Source of the DNA: CBDCVY01 sp965223245
Lineage (GTDB): Bacteria; Nitrospinota; Nitrospinia; Nitrospinales; Nitrospinaceae
Direction: 5' to 3'
DNA length: 64,000 bases
Assembly: GCA_965223245.1 (NCBI GenBank)
Contig: CBDCVY010000013.1
Span: 248,001-312,000, forward strand
The position numbers and the translations under genes were made by a program. Under the pieces are notes generated by a model. It saw only the letters and a program-made list of their open reading frames with translations, ran no database searches and had not been told where the DNA came from. Positions within the stretch are counted from its first letter, which is position 1; each line of letters starts with the position of its first letter. Below are positions 52,786 to 61,227 of this stretch, in pieces.

Positions 52786-53177
52786 TATTTATACAGATTT
52801 ACATAAAATTTCAATTTATAGATTTACATTCCAAATGCTGTATGAAAATAATAGAAATTAAGCCTCCGGTTATCAATACCCCTAGAGGGGTATTTTTTTT
52901 GAGGGGTGGATTTGAGGAGTGTGAGATTATAAAAAATTCAAGAGTTTTATTGTGAGTTGAATAGATCCCATCCCCGTGTAAACTATTAACTTTAAAAGCG
53001 CTATTTTATTAAAAGCTGCTCTAAATTGTCAATAGTTTAGATGGGCTGAGTAAGAAATAGGTGATTTTTGAAAAGGATTCTTCAAGAAAATGTAACAGAA
53101 TCTATATTCTTTTGTAATCAAATTTTATATGAAAATGTAATTGTAAGGAAAGATTTATACTTTAAATTTCCATCCCA
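52786..53177. other. Intergenic region, 392 bp, with a plus-oriented terminator
   Basis: Spacer between two minus-strand genes. It must contain the promoter of the priming transferase operon. A perfect hairpin with a plus-strand T-run (52875-52900) points away from that operon; no plus-strand gene was found that needs it. Confidence 0.5.
52875..52900 (+). terminator. Perfect terminator hairpin with no upstream plus-strand gene
   Basis: AATACCCC pairs with GGGGTATT around TAGA and continues into eight T's. On the minus strand there is no T-run, so it would stop plus-strand transcripts only. Such transcripts would be antisense to the 5' part of the priming transferase gene, or a small RNA from 52786 on. 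Confidence 0.75.
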
Positions 53178-54095
53178 CTAAAAGAAACTTCGTGGAACAT
53201 GGATGATGTCCCCAGGTTGCAATAAAAGATTTTTAGATAAATCTCCATCGAAAATAACTTTGTCTAGTTCTACCTGAATCTTCTGAATAGCCTTACTTCC
53301 AGAGCTAGACTTTCTATAAACCTGTGTGGATCTGGGTCGTGCCACATCGGTTAAACCTTCAGCCGTTAAAATTGCGTCTAACACAGTCATTCCCTCATGA
53401 AAGGTGATCACTTGCGGCTTCTGCACTTCTCCCATGATATTAATACGTTTATCAAAATTATCTGCAATATAGACTAGGTCATCCTGCTGAAGCCAAATAT
53501 TTTGGCTAAAATCCCCACTATTCACTAAATCATGGATATTTAGTTCTAATTTTTTTCCATTTCTAAGGAGATAGGAATTATGCAAATCCGCTTGCTCAGT
53601 AAAACCTTTCCCAAGTGAAAACAAGTGCAAAAGAGAAATAGGACGATTGACTTTATAAGTATCAGGGGCATTAACCTGTCCCCAAATTGATATTTTTATA
53701 CTATTAATTTCCTTAACGATAACCGTAATACTAGCATCGGTAATATAGTCTCTAAGGCGATCAGCCATCTTTTCTTTCAATTGGTCCGGAGTCAGCCCTT
53801 TGGCCTTTACATCGCCAATAAGAGGGAAAGAAATGTAACCATCAGGCCTAACAGGCATTTCTGTAGTTAATTCCTTATTTCCCCACACTGCAATTTGTAG
53901 GACATCTTCGGGGCCTAAAAGAAAATTACCCTTTGTTGAACTTTTACCAGGTGTATTAGAATCACTTACATCGCCTTTTTTCATTTCTTTTGGATTATCT
54001 GAAATGTCGAAATCGAAAGGGGCGGCAAAACTGGTGGATTGAAATAAGAAAAAGGTCATTAAGTAAACAAAGGGAATCAATAATCTATCTCGCAT
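53178..54095 (-). CDS. Wza-type polysaccharide export protein (Poly_export and SLBB domains)
   Basis: Periplasmic or outer-membrane export protein of 305 residues. A cleavable signal peptide (about 1-24, ending SFAAP) lacks a lipobox cysteine. The Poly_export domain (about 53-135) has LLGPEDVLQIAVWGNKEL and VRPDGYISFPLIGDVKAKGL. Two SLBB-like units follow (about 140-215 and 222-300) with ISIWGQVNAPDTYKV and INIMGEVQKPQVITF, and QPGDIIHVPRSFF ends the protein. AAGGAG before the ATG supports the start. Without a C-terminal amphipathic helix it is a short form that may need a separate pore, perhaps the barrel encoded just upstream. Confidence 0.9.
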   Translation of the reverse strand: MRDRLLIPFVYLMTFFLFQSTSFAAPFDFDISDNPKEMKKGDVSDSNTPGKSSTKGNFLLGPEDVLQIAVWGNKELTTEMPVRPDGYISFPLIGDVKAKGLTPDQLKEKMADRLRDYITDASITVIVKEINSIKISIWGQVNAPDTYKVNRPISLLHLFSLGKGFTEQADLHNSYLLRNGKKLELNIHDLVNSGDFSQNIWLQQDDLVYIADNFDKRINIMGEVQKPQVITFHEGMTVLDAILTAEGLTDVARPRSTQVYRKSSSGSKAIQKIQVELDKVIFDGDLSKNLLLQPGDIIHVPRSFF

Positions 54096-54182
54096 AAGGT
54101 ACTCCTTAGAGGCTTGTGAAAAATACGGCCAAAGTTTTGAAATTATTTGGAAAGAATGTTTTAAATGGAGCTTAATAGTATG

Positions 54183-54201
54183 ATATCGCGAAATGCGATA
54201 T
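54183..54201. repeat. Perfect 7-bp inverted repeat between barrel and export genes
   Basis: ATATCGC and GCGATAT flank a GAAAT loop. There is no T-run on the operon (minus) strand, so an mRNA-stabilising hairpin or operator is likelier than a terminator. Confidence 0.5.
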
Positions 54202-54238
54202 TTCTCTACAGAAATTTTAATACAAAGGGGTGACTACT

Positions 54239-55573
54239 TTAAAAAGTAGCAATGACACTGAGGCCAACTAAATTATTATCGTATTTTCGATCCACAAAGT
54301 TGGAATTGTTAGTTCGGAATTGATATCTAAGTTGGGCTTGTAACCATTCCTGAATATGGTAGGCAAGACTTATAGAAAATAAAAAGAAATGATCTCTTCT
54401 CTCACGTAACATTCCTCCACCGGCAACGTCATTTTGTGGAATGGGGTATTCTAGGCGGTTATATTGAGCTCTTCCTGTAACTGACCATTTGGTGAGAATT
54501 TGCTGAGTGACAGATATTCCTATGACATCCCTAAGAAAAGCTTGATTGGTAAAGAACGTGGCATCAAGCACATCTCTTGTAACAAAAAATTGATAACGTG
54601 TTCTATCATTTGGACGATAGGTTACATTAAAAAAGAAAACAAAGTCCGTAGTATTTTGACTTGCTTGCTCCCTTAATTGGTCAAAAATCAAAACTTGAAA
54701 TCCTAATCCCAAATTAACCAAAACCAAAGGTGTCGCCTGCCATCGCCAGGTTCCATAAAATGCATTTGAGGTTGAATCCGCATTATTTAAGGTTATTTGG
54801 TCATATCTAATTCTTTGAAAGCGATAATCAATTCCGAATGCGGTTTGCGGAGTCCATTGAAACAGGATTCTTGGGTTAATTAAATATATAATGTCGTCTT
54901 GCAACGGAACGGCAGAATCATCAAAGTCTTCCCGCTCTACACTCCCATCTATAAGAAATTGGAAACGCTTGGTAATATTGTAAATAAAGTTTAAATAGCC
55001 TCTATAATCAACTCTTTCTACACGAGGATTCAGGTTTGCAGCAAACTCAGGGTTACGAAGTTGACGTGTATCTAGGTAATTGCCACCCAGTTTAAGTTCG
55101 GATCGGCCACCCTTGCCGCCAAATAGTACATATGAATCTATTTCATGGATAAATTTATCCTGACCATCAATCGAAGCAAAATCTTCATGACGACCATCAT
55201 ATTGAAAGTGAAACCCAAAGATTTCACCTGTTTCACGGGGCAAATCAATGGCTATAGAGGGCATTGTGGCAATAATAAAATCCCCTCGCTTTCCCTCTGA
55301 ACCTCCATTAGGAAAGGTCCGATTAGCTAGCAAGAAAACATTATCGTTGTATACAACCTCCATTCCAAAACTAGGAGTAATGACCCACCGCCCTAAATGT
55401 GTATTTTTTAATGCCTGCGCCTGGGTTGCAAATGTAAACAAACTCAAAAGCAAAATAAGGAAAATCTTGGGAATCCCGTTTTTGATAAATTTGGTGAAAT
55501 AATTTGAAAAGGTTGGATCAGCTTGTCGCATTTTCTTTTTAGTTGATTCCATTTTTATTGAAAAGCGTACCAT
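54239..55573 (-). CDS. Outer-membrane beta-barrel protein of the polysaccharide locus
   Basis: Predicted outer-membrane protein of 444 residues. The signal peptide appears only after about 32 residues (IPKIFLILLLSLFTFATQAQA), so translation may really begin at an internal ATG, codon 8 or 15. The mature part is made of alternating amphipathic strands such as TRYQFFVTRDVL and DHFFLFSISLAYHI, and the protein ends LSVIATF with the C-terminal phenylalanine needed for barrel assembly. It resembles EpsL-like or DUF560-like barrels beside Wza-type exporters. It is upstream of the Wza-like gene and probably co-transcribed. A role as exit pore or cap is inferred. Confidence 0.78.
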   Translation of the reverse strand: MVRFSIKMESTKKKMRQADPTFSNYFTKFIKNGIPKIFLILLLSLFTFATQAQALKNTHLGRWVITPSFGMEVVYNDNVFLLANRTFPNGGSEGKRGDFIIATMPSIAIDLPRETGEIFGFHFQYDGRHEDFASIDGQDKFIHEIDSYVLFGGKGGRSELKLGGNYLDTRQLRNPEFAANLNPRVERVDYRGYLNFIYNITKRFQFLIDGSVEREDFDDSAVPLQDDIIYLINPRILFQWTPQTAFGIDYRFQRIRYDQITLNNADSTSNAFYGTWRWQATPLVLVNLGLGFQVLIFDQLREQASQNTTDFVFFFNVTYRPNDRTRYQFFVTRDVLDATFFTNQAFLRDVIGISVTQQILTKWSVTGRAQYNRLEYPIPQNDVAGGGMLRERRDHFFLFSISLAYHIQEWLQAQLRYQFRTNNSNFVDRKYDNNLVGLSVIATF

Positions 55574-55863
55574 TTTGAAAAATCAGCGGTAATTCCATTT
55601 TGACCGGGGCACTACTCTAGCACAATTAAGCGGATTTTTCTGGAAAAATCTTTAAAAATGTTAAAAAAATTGGTGAATTAAAATTGGAGTTATTGGGATA
55701 TTCTTTTCATAATTCCTGAGTCTAATGACAAATACACATTTTTTGTTTGAAGCCATCTAAAGATTGCCGTAAAAGTTATTGAAAAATGCGTAGATATAAC
55801 TTTTAAGCGTTTTTTATTGAAGCAATGCTATGTAAGTTGCCTAAAAAGGAGCTTTAGGGTGTT

Positions 55864-57162
55864 ATGGATATTGAAAGCTACCGAGCGATATCTTTCTTAG
55901 GATTTTTCGCAATTTGTTGCCTGGCCTGGGTTACAGGAAGGTGTCGAACTTTAAACTTTAAAACTATTATAGGAAGTTTGTTGTTTGCCTGGGTTTTAGG
56001 ATTTTTAGTATTTGGGATTCCCGGATCTCAAACCTTCCTACTTGTTTTAAATGAAGGGGTTTTGACTTTATTAAAGGCTTCTCAAAAAGGAACCCTATTT
56101 TTATTTGGACCGCTTGCCTTAGGGCCGGGTCAATCTCTTCCTGATGGCACCGCTTCTATTGGTTTTGTTTTAGCTATGCAAGTCTTACCTTCGGTAATTT
56201 TCTTTTCTGCGCTCCTCAGTGCACTTTACTATTTGAATATAATGCCCTGGGTGATTCGCGGGTTTGCGGTGGTCTTTTATAAAGTCATGAGATTGTCCGG
56301 AGCAGAGGCTTTATCAGCTTCTGCTAATATTTTTGTTGGAATAGAATCTAGTCTGACCGTCCGACCTTATTTATCTAAATTAACGTCTTCAGAATTATTA
56401 ACCTTGCTCACTTGCATGATGGCTACTGTAGCCAGTACCGTTTTGGGAATATATGTCATTGCATTGCAGAGTACATTTCCTCAAATTGCAGCGCATTTAA
56501 TTTCTGCCAGTATTATATCCATCCCTTGCGCCATATTGATTAGCAAACTATCGCTTCCAGAGACTGAAAAACCAGAAACAATGAAAATGTTACCTCAAGA
56601 TTCCTCAGAAGAAATTTCTCAGGAAAAAAATGAAGTTTCCTCATCAAACTTAATGGTTGCTCTTATGAATGGAGGGGCACAAGGAGTTAAAATGGCAGTG
56701 GGCATTGGTACTTTGTTAATTGTTGTTCTGGGACTGGAATCGCTGATTGATTTAATTTTGGGAAAAATTTTTTTTATTGATGGGGATCCGCTCTCCTTGG
56801 GAAAGCTACTTGGTTGGCTAACCTGGCCTTTTACTGCTTTACTTGGACTACAACCTAATGAATGGTTGGCGGCATCCAAGATCCTGGGATCCCGTTTTAT
56901 TGAAACAGAGGTTACCGCCTATTTTAATTTGGCAGCTGTTCAGGAGAACACCCCACCTGTATTTTCGCAGCGATCATTGGTGATCATAACCTATGCGTTA
57001 TGTGGATTTGTTCATGTTGCTAGTGTGGGTATTTTTGTTGGAGGATTGGCTCCATTGATGCCTACACGATTAAAAGAGTTGTCACTTCTGGGAATGAGAT
57101 CGTTGTGGACCGCATTTTTAGCAACATTGTTAACCGGTTGTATTGCAGGTGTGCTTGCGTAG
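55864..57162 (+). CDS. Concentrative nucleoside transporter (CNT/NupC family)
   Basis: Inner-membrane nucleoside:cation symporter of 432 residues, the usual bacterial CNT length. The first three helices are the Nucleos_tra2_N part. The core contains FALQVLP-like AMQVLPSVIFFSALLSALYY, then NIFVGIESSLTVRPYLSKLT, the helix-turn that binds the nucleoside ribose in CNT proteins, and GFVHVASVGIFVGGLAPLMP near the C-terminus. A loop of about 45 hydrophilic residues (232-275) is longer than in some relatives. AAGGAG lies about 13 bases upstream of the ATG. It is divergent from the polysaccharide export operon and looks like a salvage gene, unrelated to it. Confidence 0.9.
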   Translation: MDIESYRAISFLGFFAICCLAWVTGRCRTLNFKTIIGSLLFAWVLGFLVFGIPGSQTFLLVLNEGVLTLLKASQKGTLFLFGPLALGPGQSLPDGTASIGFVLAMQVLPSVIFFSALLSALYYLNIMPWVIRGFAVVFYKVMRLSGAEALSASANIFVGIESSLTVRPYLSKLTSSELLTLLTCMMATVASTVLGIYVIALQSTFPQIAAHLISASIISIPCAILISKLSLPETEKPETMKMLPQDSSEEISQEKNEVSSSNLMVALMNGGAQGVKMAVGIGTLLIVVLGLESLIDLILGKIFFIDGDPLSLGKLLGWLTWPFTALLGLQPNEWLAASKILGSRFIETEVTAYFNLAAVQENTPPVFSQRSLVIITYALCGFVHVASVGIFVGGLAPLMPTRLKELSLLGMRSLWTAFLATLLTGCIAGVLA

Positions 57163-57169
57163 TCTAATT

Positions 57170-57310
57170 TTATTTTAGTATCACTGAAAGGATGTGCCAA
57201 ATAAAAGAAATCACTATAATTACTCCACCAACTAAAGCAATAATTATTGAACGGCTTTCTTTTTTTTGTTTTTCGGTGAGAGGGGATAGCTTGTCTTCTT
57301 TGTCAGTCAT
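57170..57310 (-). CDS. Small single-span membrane protein, function unknown
   Basis: A 46-residue frame read by hand, starting ATG at 57310. A charged N-terminus (TDKEDKLSPLTEKQKKES) is followed by one clear membrane helix (SIIIALVGGVIIVISFIWHI). No good ribosome site is visible, but composition and layout fit a real small membrane protein. It ends seven bases from the transporter stop, tail to tail. I do not recognise a family. Confidence 0.45.
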   Translation of the reverse strand: MTDKEDKLSPLTEKQKKESRSIIIALVGGVIIVISFIWHILSVILK

Positions 57311-57494
57311 AATTTTTTCAAATTAGTTTTTCAAAAAATACCAAGAATACGTTTAATCCTCAACACCTTTAAAAAGGTTTTGCATCAATATCTCTAAAGT
57401 TTTTTAAGGGGGAGAAAAAATTCTGTTCCCGATTATTTGATCTATCAGTATTATTTGCAACTTTTCCAATTCCCTGTAATTAGGATTGAGTGCC

Positions 57495-57845
57495 TTAAAT
57501 TTCTCCCAATTCATCCTCTTCAAATAGCGATTCCATGGTCTCTCTATCATTTTCTTCATTGGTTTGCCGGTCGGCACGATCAATAAACTCATTGACTGTT
57601 TTTAAATGTTCTTGCGAAATATTGCATAAAACCAATTGTGACATAATAGTTTCTTTTTCATAAAAGTTTAAAAGTTTGCCAATACAGCCCATTAAAAACG
57701 GAGAAAACAAAAGTTTTATATTTGAGAAATCCAACTCAATCGATTGGTTTTCTTTGAATTTCGGGTAGATTTTTTCAAAAAGGGAAAACCCATCCTCTAA
57801 AGAAACGCAGGATGGACCAAACAGATCAAAAAGTACTATTCGCAT
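57495..57845 (-). CDS. STAS-like DUF4325-type protein
   Basis: Cytoplasmic protein of 116 residues. The pattern RIVLFDLFGPSCVSLEDGFS, then a helix, ENQSIELDFSNIKLLFSPFL and MGCIGKLLNFYE resembles the short STAS-like DUF4325 fold, where a strand ending in DF is followed by a serine-rich turn and helix. The C-terminal ~30 residues are very acidic. Such domains act as phospho-switch partners of histidine kinase-like proteins. It lies near, but is separated from, the histidine-kinase operon. The start at 57845 has a weak ribosome site. Confidence 0.55.
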   Translation of the reverse strand: MRIVLFDLFGPSCVSLEDGFSLFEKIYPKFKENQSIELDFSNIKLLFSPFLMGCIGKLLNFYEKETIMSQLVLCNISQEHLKTVNEFIDRADRQTNEENDRETMESLFEEDELGEI

Positions 57846-57982
57846 ATATTCTTAACTCGGTTAAGGGTTCGTTTATTTATTGAAATCTTATAGATAATCA
57901 TGGTAATAAAACAGCTACAAAAAAACCGAACCAGTTTATGGTAGGTCTGAATAATTAGATAGTTTTTCTGCAAGAGAGATTT

Positions 57983-58114
57983 ATGGCAAACAATAAAAAT
58001 TCCAAACCCATTTTAACCAAATACGACAAATTTCGTCGATTTCTAATTTTTTTCTTTTACATTTTCATTGTTGGTGGTGGCATTGTTTATCATTTTATTA
58101 TTAATCCTTTATGA
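57983..58114 (+). CDS. Small single-span membrane protein, function unknown
   Basis: A 43-residue frame starting ATG at 57983 with AGAGAGA four bases upstream. A basic N-terminal part (NNKNSKPILTKYDKFRRF) precedes one helix (LIFFFYIFIVGGGIVYHFII). It is an isolated small gene between two minus-strand genes. No family recognised; similar in plan to the 57170 protein but not in sequence. Confidence 0.5.
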   Translation: MANNKNSKPILTKYDKFRRFLIFFFYIFIVGGGIVYHFIINPL

Positions 58115-58252
58115 ATTAACGGTTTAATGATAACTATCCCTTCTCGCTTTTTCCACGAGTGAAATCTTCTGAATTCCTTTGAAAATTAGAATCAATAGGC
58201 AATATAACTTGGGGATTTTAGTGGGCGGGTTGATTAAAGCGGATGATAATAA

Positions 58253-59578
58253 CTACTCTACAGATTTGTTTCCTAAAGTCATGGTAAAAGTTGATCCTTT
58301 TCCTTGAGTGCTTTTAGCTGTAATGGTGCCACCGTGACGTTCCATTATTTTATCGCATATAGCAAGGCCCATACCTGTTCCTTCTCTTTCGCTTCTGCCA
58401 TGAAGCCTTTCAAAAGGCTTAAATATTCTATTTTTAAACTTTTCATTGAAACCAATTCCATTGTCACTAACTGATATTTCCCATTTTTCTTTATCAACCG
58501 GATGACTGGAAATAGATATCTCAGGAATAGAGTCTGGTTTAGAAAAGGTAATGGCATTGTTGATTAACTGCGTGAAGAGTTGTCTCATTTGAACTTTATC
58601 TACGCAAAGAATTGGAAGTTCCTCGATATAAACTTTTGCTTTGGATCGTGCGATCTTGCTCTCTAGGTCTAACAGAGCCTCGTTAACAACTTTTTCAATA
58701 GGAATGCTTTCAAATTCGCATGATTTAGTGGAAATTCGTGTTAGCTGAAGTAAGGCATCAATCAACTTTTGCATGTGATTGGTGGCCTTTGACATTACTT
58801 TTATGTATTCCTTAGCTTTTGGATCTAATAAATTTTGGAATTTCGTTTGTAGTCTTTCTCCAAACGTAATCACCTTTCTCAAAGGTTCTTGTAAATCATG
58901 TGATGCCGTATAAGCAAAATCCTTTAACTCTTGAATATGGGTTTTAAGTTCTTCCGTAGTATTCTCTAATTCGACGGTACGTTTCTGTACCTTTTTTTCT
59001 AAGGATTTATTTTGGTCATTCAACAGGTTATATAAAGACCCGTTTTCAAGAGCATAGGCAGTATGATGCATAACAATTGTAAGTAATGTTGAAACCTCGG
59101 AAGGTATGTGGCGGGTATTTTTTTCAAGCCTGGCTATCACCATACCTTTGACTTTATTTTTTGTAGATAGAATATGCAAAAGTAATTTTTCCTGGAAATA
59201 TTTACTTTCAACAATAAGAGCTCGATTTTGTTTCAAGGCCCAGGCAAAAGCTCCTTTTTCAATTTGATAATCTAACTCTAGCCGAAGTTGATTGATATCC
59301 TCCTCCGGTTCTCCATTCACTAACTTGAAACTTTTATCTGTCTCGCTCACCTGGAAAAAACCAACGGATTTGAATTTAATTAATTGTTTTAAATAATGGT
59401 TGGTTTTTTCAAAAATTTGTTGAGGAGTAGTGGACTTAGGAACGTAGCGATGCATTTCTCCCATAGAAGCGACTAATTCTAAGGCGGAGAAGTACCATCT
59501 ATTTTCATTTTCTAGATAAGAAATCCGAGTTTTTAACTTTTGAATGTCATCTCGGTTTAAAGTTCCTAATTTATCCAT
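58253..59578 (-). CDS. Soluble sensor histidine kinase with GAF-like input domain
   Basis: Cytoplasmic kinase of 441 residues without membrane helices. N-terminal coiled coil (about 5-28), a GAF-like region (about 45-180; FKSVGFFQVSETDKSF), a second coiled coil (185-218), the dimer domain with phospho-acceptor H227 in ASHDLQEPLRKV, and an ATPase domain with N box LINNAITFSK, G1 SDNGIGF and G2 GTGMGLAICDKIMERHGG. The sequence style is that of bacteriophytochrome-like HWE-unrelated HisKA kinases. It lies eight bases after the HDOD gene, third in a three-gene operon. No response regulator is adjacent. Confidence 0.9.
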   Translation of the reverse strand: MDKLGTLNRDDIQKLKTRISYLENENRWYFSALELVASMGEMHRYVPKSTTPQQIFEKTNHYLKQLIKFKSVGFFQVSETDKSFKLVNGEPEEDINQLRLELDYQIEKGAFAWALKQNRALIVESKYFQEKLLLHILSTKNKVKGMVIARLEKNTRHIPSEVSTLLTIVMHHTAYALENGSLYNLLNDQNKSLEKKVQKRTVELENTTEELKTHIQELKDFAYTASHDLQEPLRKVITFGERLQTKFQNLLDPKAKEYIKVMSKATNHMQKLIDALLQLTRISTKSCEFESIPIEKVVNEALLDLESKIARSKAKVYIEELPILCVDKVQMRQLFTQLINNAITFSKPDSIPEISISSHPVDKEKWEISVSDNGIGFNEKFKNRIFKPFERLHGRSEREGTGMGLAICDKIMERHGGTITAKSTQGKGSTFTMTLGNKSVE

Positions 59579-59586
59579 AAATTTAA

Positions 59587-60435
59587 TTACCTCGATAAAA
59601 CTATTTCTACGTTTTCTTCATACTCCGGTCCCACCTGATTCCAAACCTGGCTCATAACTGCCGGAGACAGGTCTACGGTTTCAAAAGCTTCTGCTTCAAG
59701 TGGAGGGAGATGGGGATCTCCACTTGATCCTAGTTCCATTGCTTTTGCAATAATATCAGCCAAATGGACCAAGGCCGTTCCTGTGGGGAACCGCTGTGCT
59801 TCCAGAGGCTTATGGTGACAGGAAATGTATTCCTCTAGGCTCAAGGGTAATTTCCAAGCTTTTGCCAAACAGGCTCCAACCTCGGTGTGATCAAAACCTA
59901 ATACTTGTTTTTCAATCTGATGAATTAATCCCTTTTCTTCTTTATTTCGATTGAAAATTTCTTGAGCCTGCTCAGGAAGGTTTTCTAAAATAATTAATCG
60001 ACCCACATCATGAAGGATCCCGGCTAAATAAAATCGCTCAGGATTGGGCTCTCTACGATGGATGGCCAAGTTTCTTGCGATTATTCCTACTGCTAGGCTG
60101 TGTCGCCAGAACTGCTCCATATTAATGTTTTCTTCAGAAATTCCATTGAAAGAAGTGAGAACCGTAGTGGCCAAAGCCAATTCGTACAATTGCTCAGTGC
60201 CGACCAAAGAAATGGCATGGGTAATGGTTTCAATCGCAGATGGAAAATTAAATAAAGAACTATTTACAATTTTTAAAAGTTTTGCGCTTAATGCAGTGTC
60301 TAAACTAATAATTTTAGCTATATCTGAGTAACTGCTATTGGGGTCGTGAAGAATATCATGCATCATTAAAAATGATTCTGGCAACGAAGAAACTCGGGTC
60401 GAACCCGTAATTAAATCCTTGGCTTTACTTTCCAT
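59587..60435 (-). CDS. HDOD-domain signalling protein
   Basis: Protein of 282 residues, nearly all HDOD domain. Features are VSSLPESFLMMHDIL, IISLDTALSAKLLKIVNSSL, then AISLVGTEQLYELALATTV, and the HD-like LAGILHDVGRLIILENLPEQ (about 133-152) and GFDHTEVGACLAKAW. Here an HDVG keeps H and D, but the full HD-GYP signature is missing, so it is probably a non-catalytic signalling scaffold, as usual for HDOD proteins. It overlaps the gene upstream by 11 bases and precedes the kinase by eight, a tight signalling operon. Confidence 0.9.
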   Translation of the reverse strand: MESKAKDLITGSTRVSSLPESFLMMHDILHDPNSSYSDIAKIISLDTALSAKLLKIVNSSLFNFPSAIETITHAISLVGTEQLYELALATTVLTSFNGISEENINMEQFWRHSLAVGIIARNLAIHRREPNPERFYLAGILHDVGRLIILENLPEQAQEIFNRNKEEKGLIHQIEKQVLGFDHTEVGACLAKAWKLPLSLEEYISCHHKPLEAQRFPTGTALVHLADIIAKAMELGSSGDPHLPPLEAEAFETVDLSPAVMSQVWNQVGPEYEENVEIVLSR

Positions 60436-60784
60436 CTGGGTTTGCTCCGCTAGAAATATCTTTGATTTTTTTTTGAGTAGATAATTGTAATAATTCGTTC
60501 ATTAAAGGGTGTTTACAATTGGAATGACGAAAGATCTTAGCTACTTCAATTTGCGCTTTTTTTAATAACTGAGGATCGACAGAGTTTTCCGGTGAATTTT
60601 GGGATTCATTCTTTCGTGAAACCCCTATTACGGGGATTTCTAAAATTCCCCATGCTTTAAAGGTTTTGATATCTTTTTCACTTACCGGGCGTCCCTTGGA
60701 ATGAATGAGTTCGCCGGAAAAGTTCCTGATATCTTTGGCAATTACCATGCCGGGTTTAAGTTGATTAGGATTTAGAACCTGCAA
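60425..60784 (-). CDS. Small protein resembling the N-terminal domain of HD-GYP proteins
   Basis: Protein of 119 residues starting with TTG at 60784, supported by a very good GGAGG five to six bases upstream. Residues 1-55 (LNPNQLKPGMVIAKDIRNFS, then LIHSKGRPVSEKDIKTFKAW, GILEIPVIG) match the short beta-rich domain often placed before HD-GYP or HDOD domains. The C-terminal half is helical with two cysteine/histidine residues in FRHSNCKHPLM. It is first in the operon with HDOD and histidine kinase, and likely works with the HDOD protein in trans, as if a fused protein had been split. Confidence 0.75.
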   Translation of the reverse strand: MQVLNPNQLKPGMVIAKDIRNFSGELIHSKGRPVSEKDIKTFKAWGILEIPVIGVSRKNESQNSPENSVDPQLLKKAQIEVAKIFRHSNCKHPLMNELLQLSTQKKIKDISSGANPDGK

Positions 60785-61227
60785 AGGTCCTCCAATTGAT
60801 CAAAGTTCATGTTAAAAATTAACCACCAAAGGTCTGGTGGTTTGATTCAAAAAATTTATGAGATATTTTTATTATCAAGGAAAAAATTAATAAGTTCAAT
60901 AATCTATGACCTATTTAAGACCAGGCATTGAAAGAAACTATCTGCGTTTTTCGAAAACTTTAGGGTTACTTTCAAAGAAGAATTAGATACCGCTAATCAA
61001 TTGATTTGAATTTAGCCTTCTTGCTTTTCTTAGCTATATCGGAAAATTTGAGTGAAAATTTTAGAAAAACCAGCAAAATTAGAAAAAAAAATTAAGAAAA
61101 TCTTAAATATTATTCAATTTAGAGGTGGAATTAAGGTTAACTTGTGGTTAAAGGCTGAACCCTTTACAATACCCACTTTTTTAAAGACCCTTTTAATGAG
61201 TTTTTTAATAGCTGAAATTGTTTAATT
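60785..61227. other. Divergent intergenic region, 443 bp
   Basis: Very AT-rich spacer between the divergent signalling operon and coaX. It must contain both promoters. No RNA gene or strong motif was seen. Confidence 0.45.

Noticed and set aside
57404..57592. 62-codon minus-strand frame
   Set aside because: It overlaps the DUF4325-like gene in another frame, and that gene has a recognisable fold pattern.
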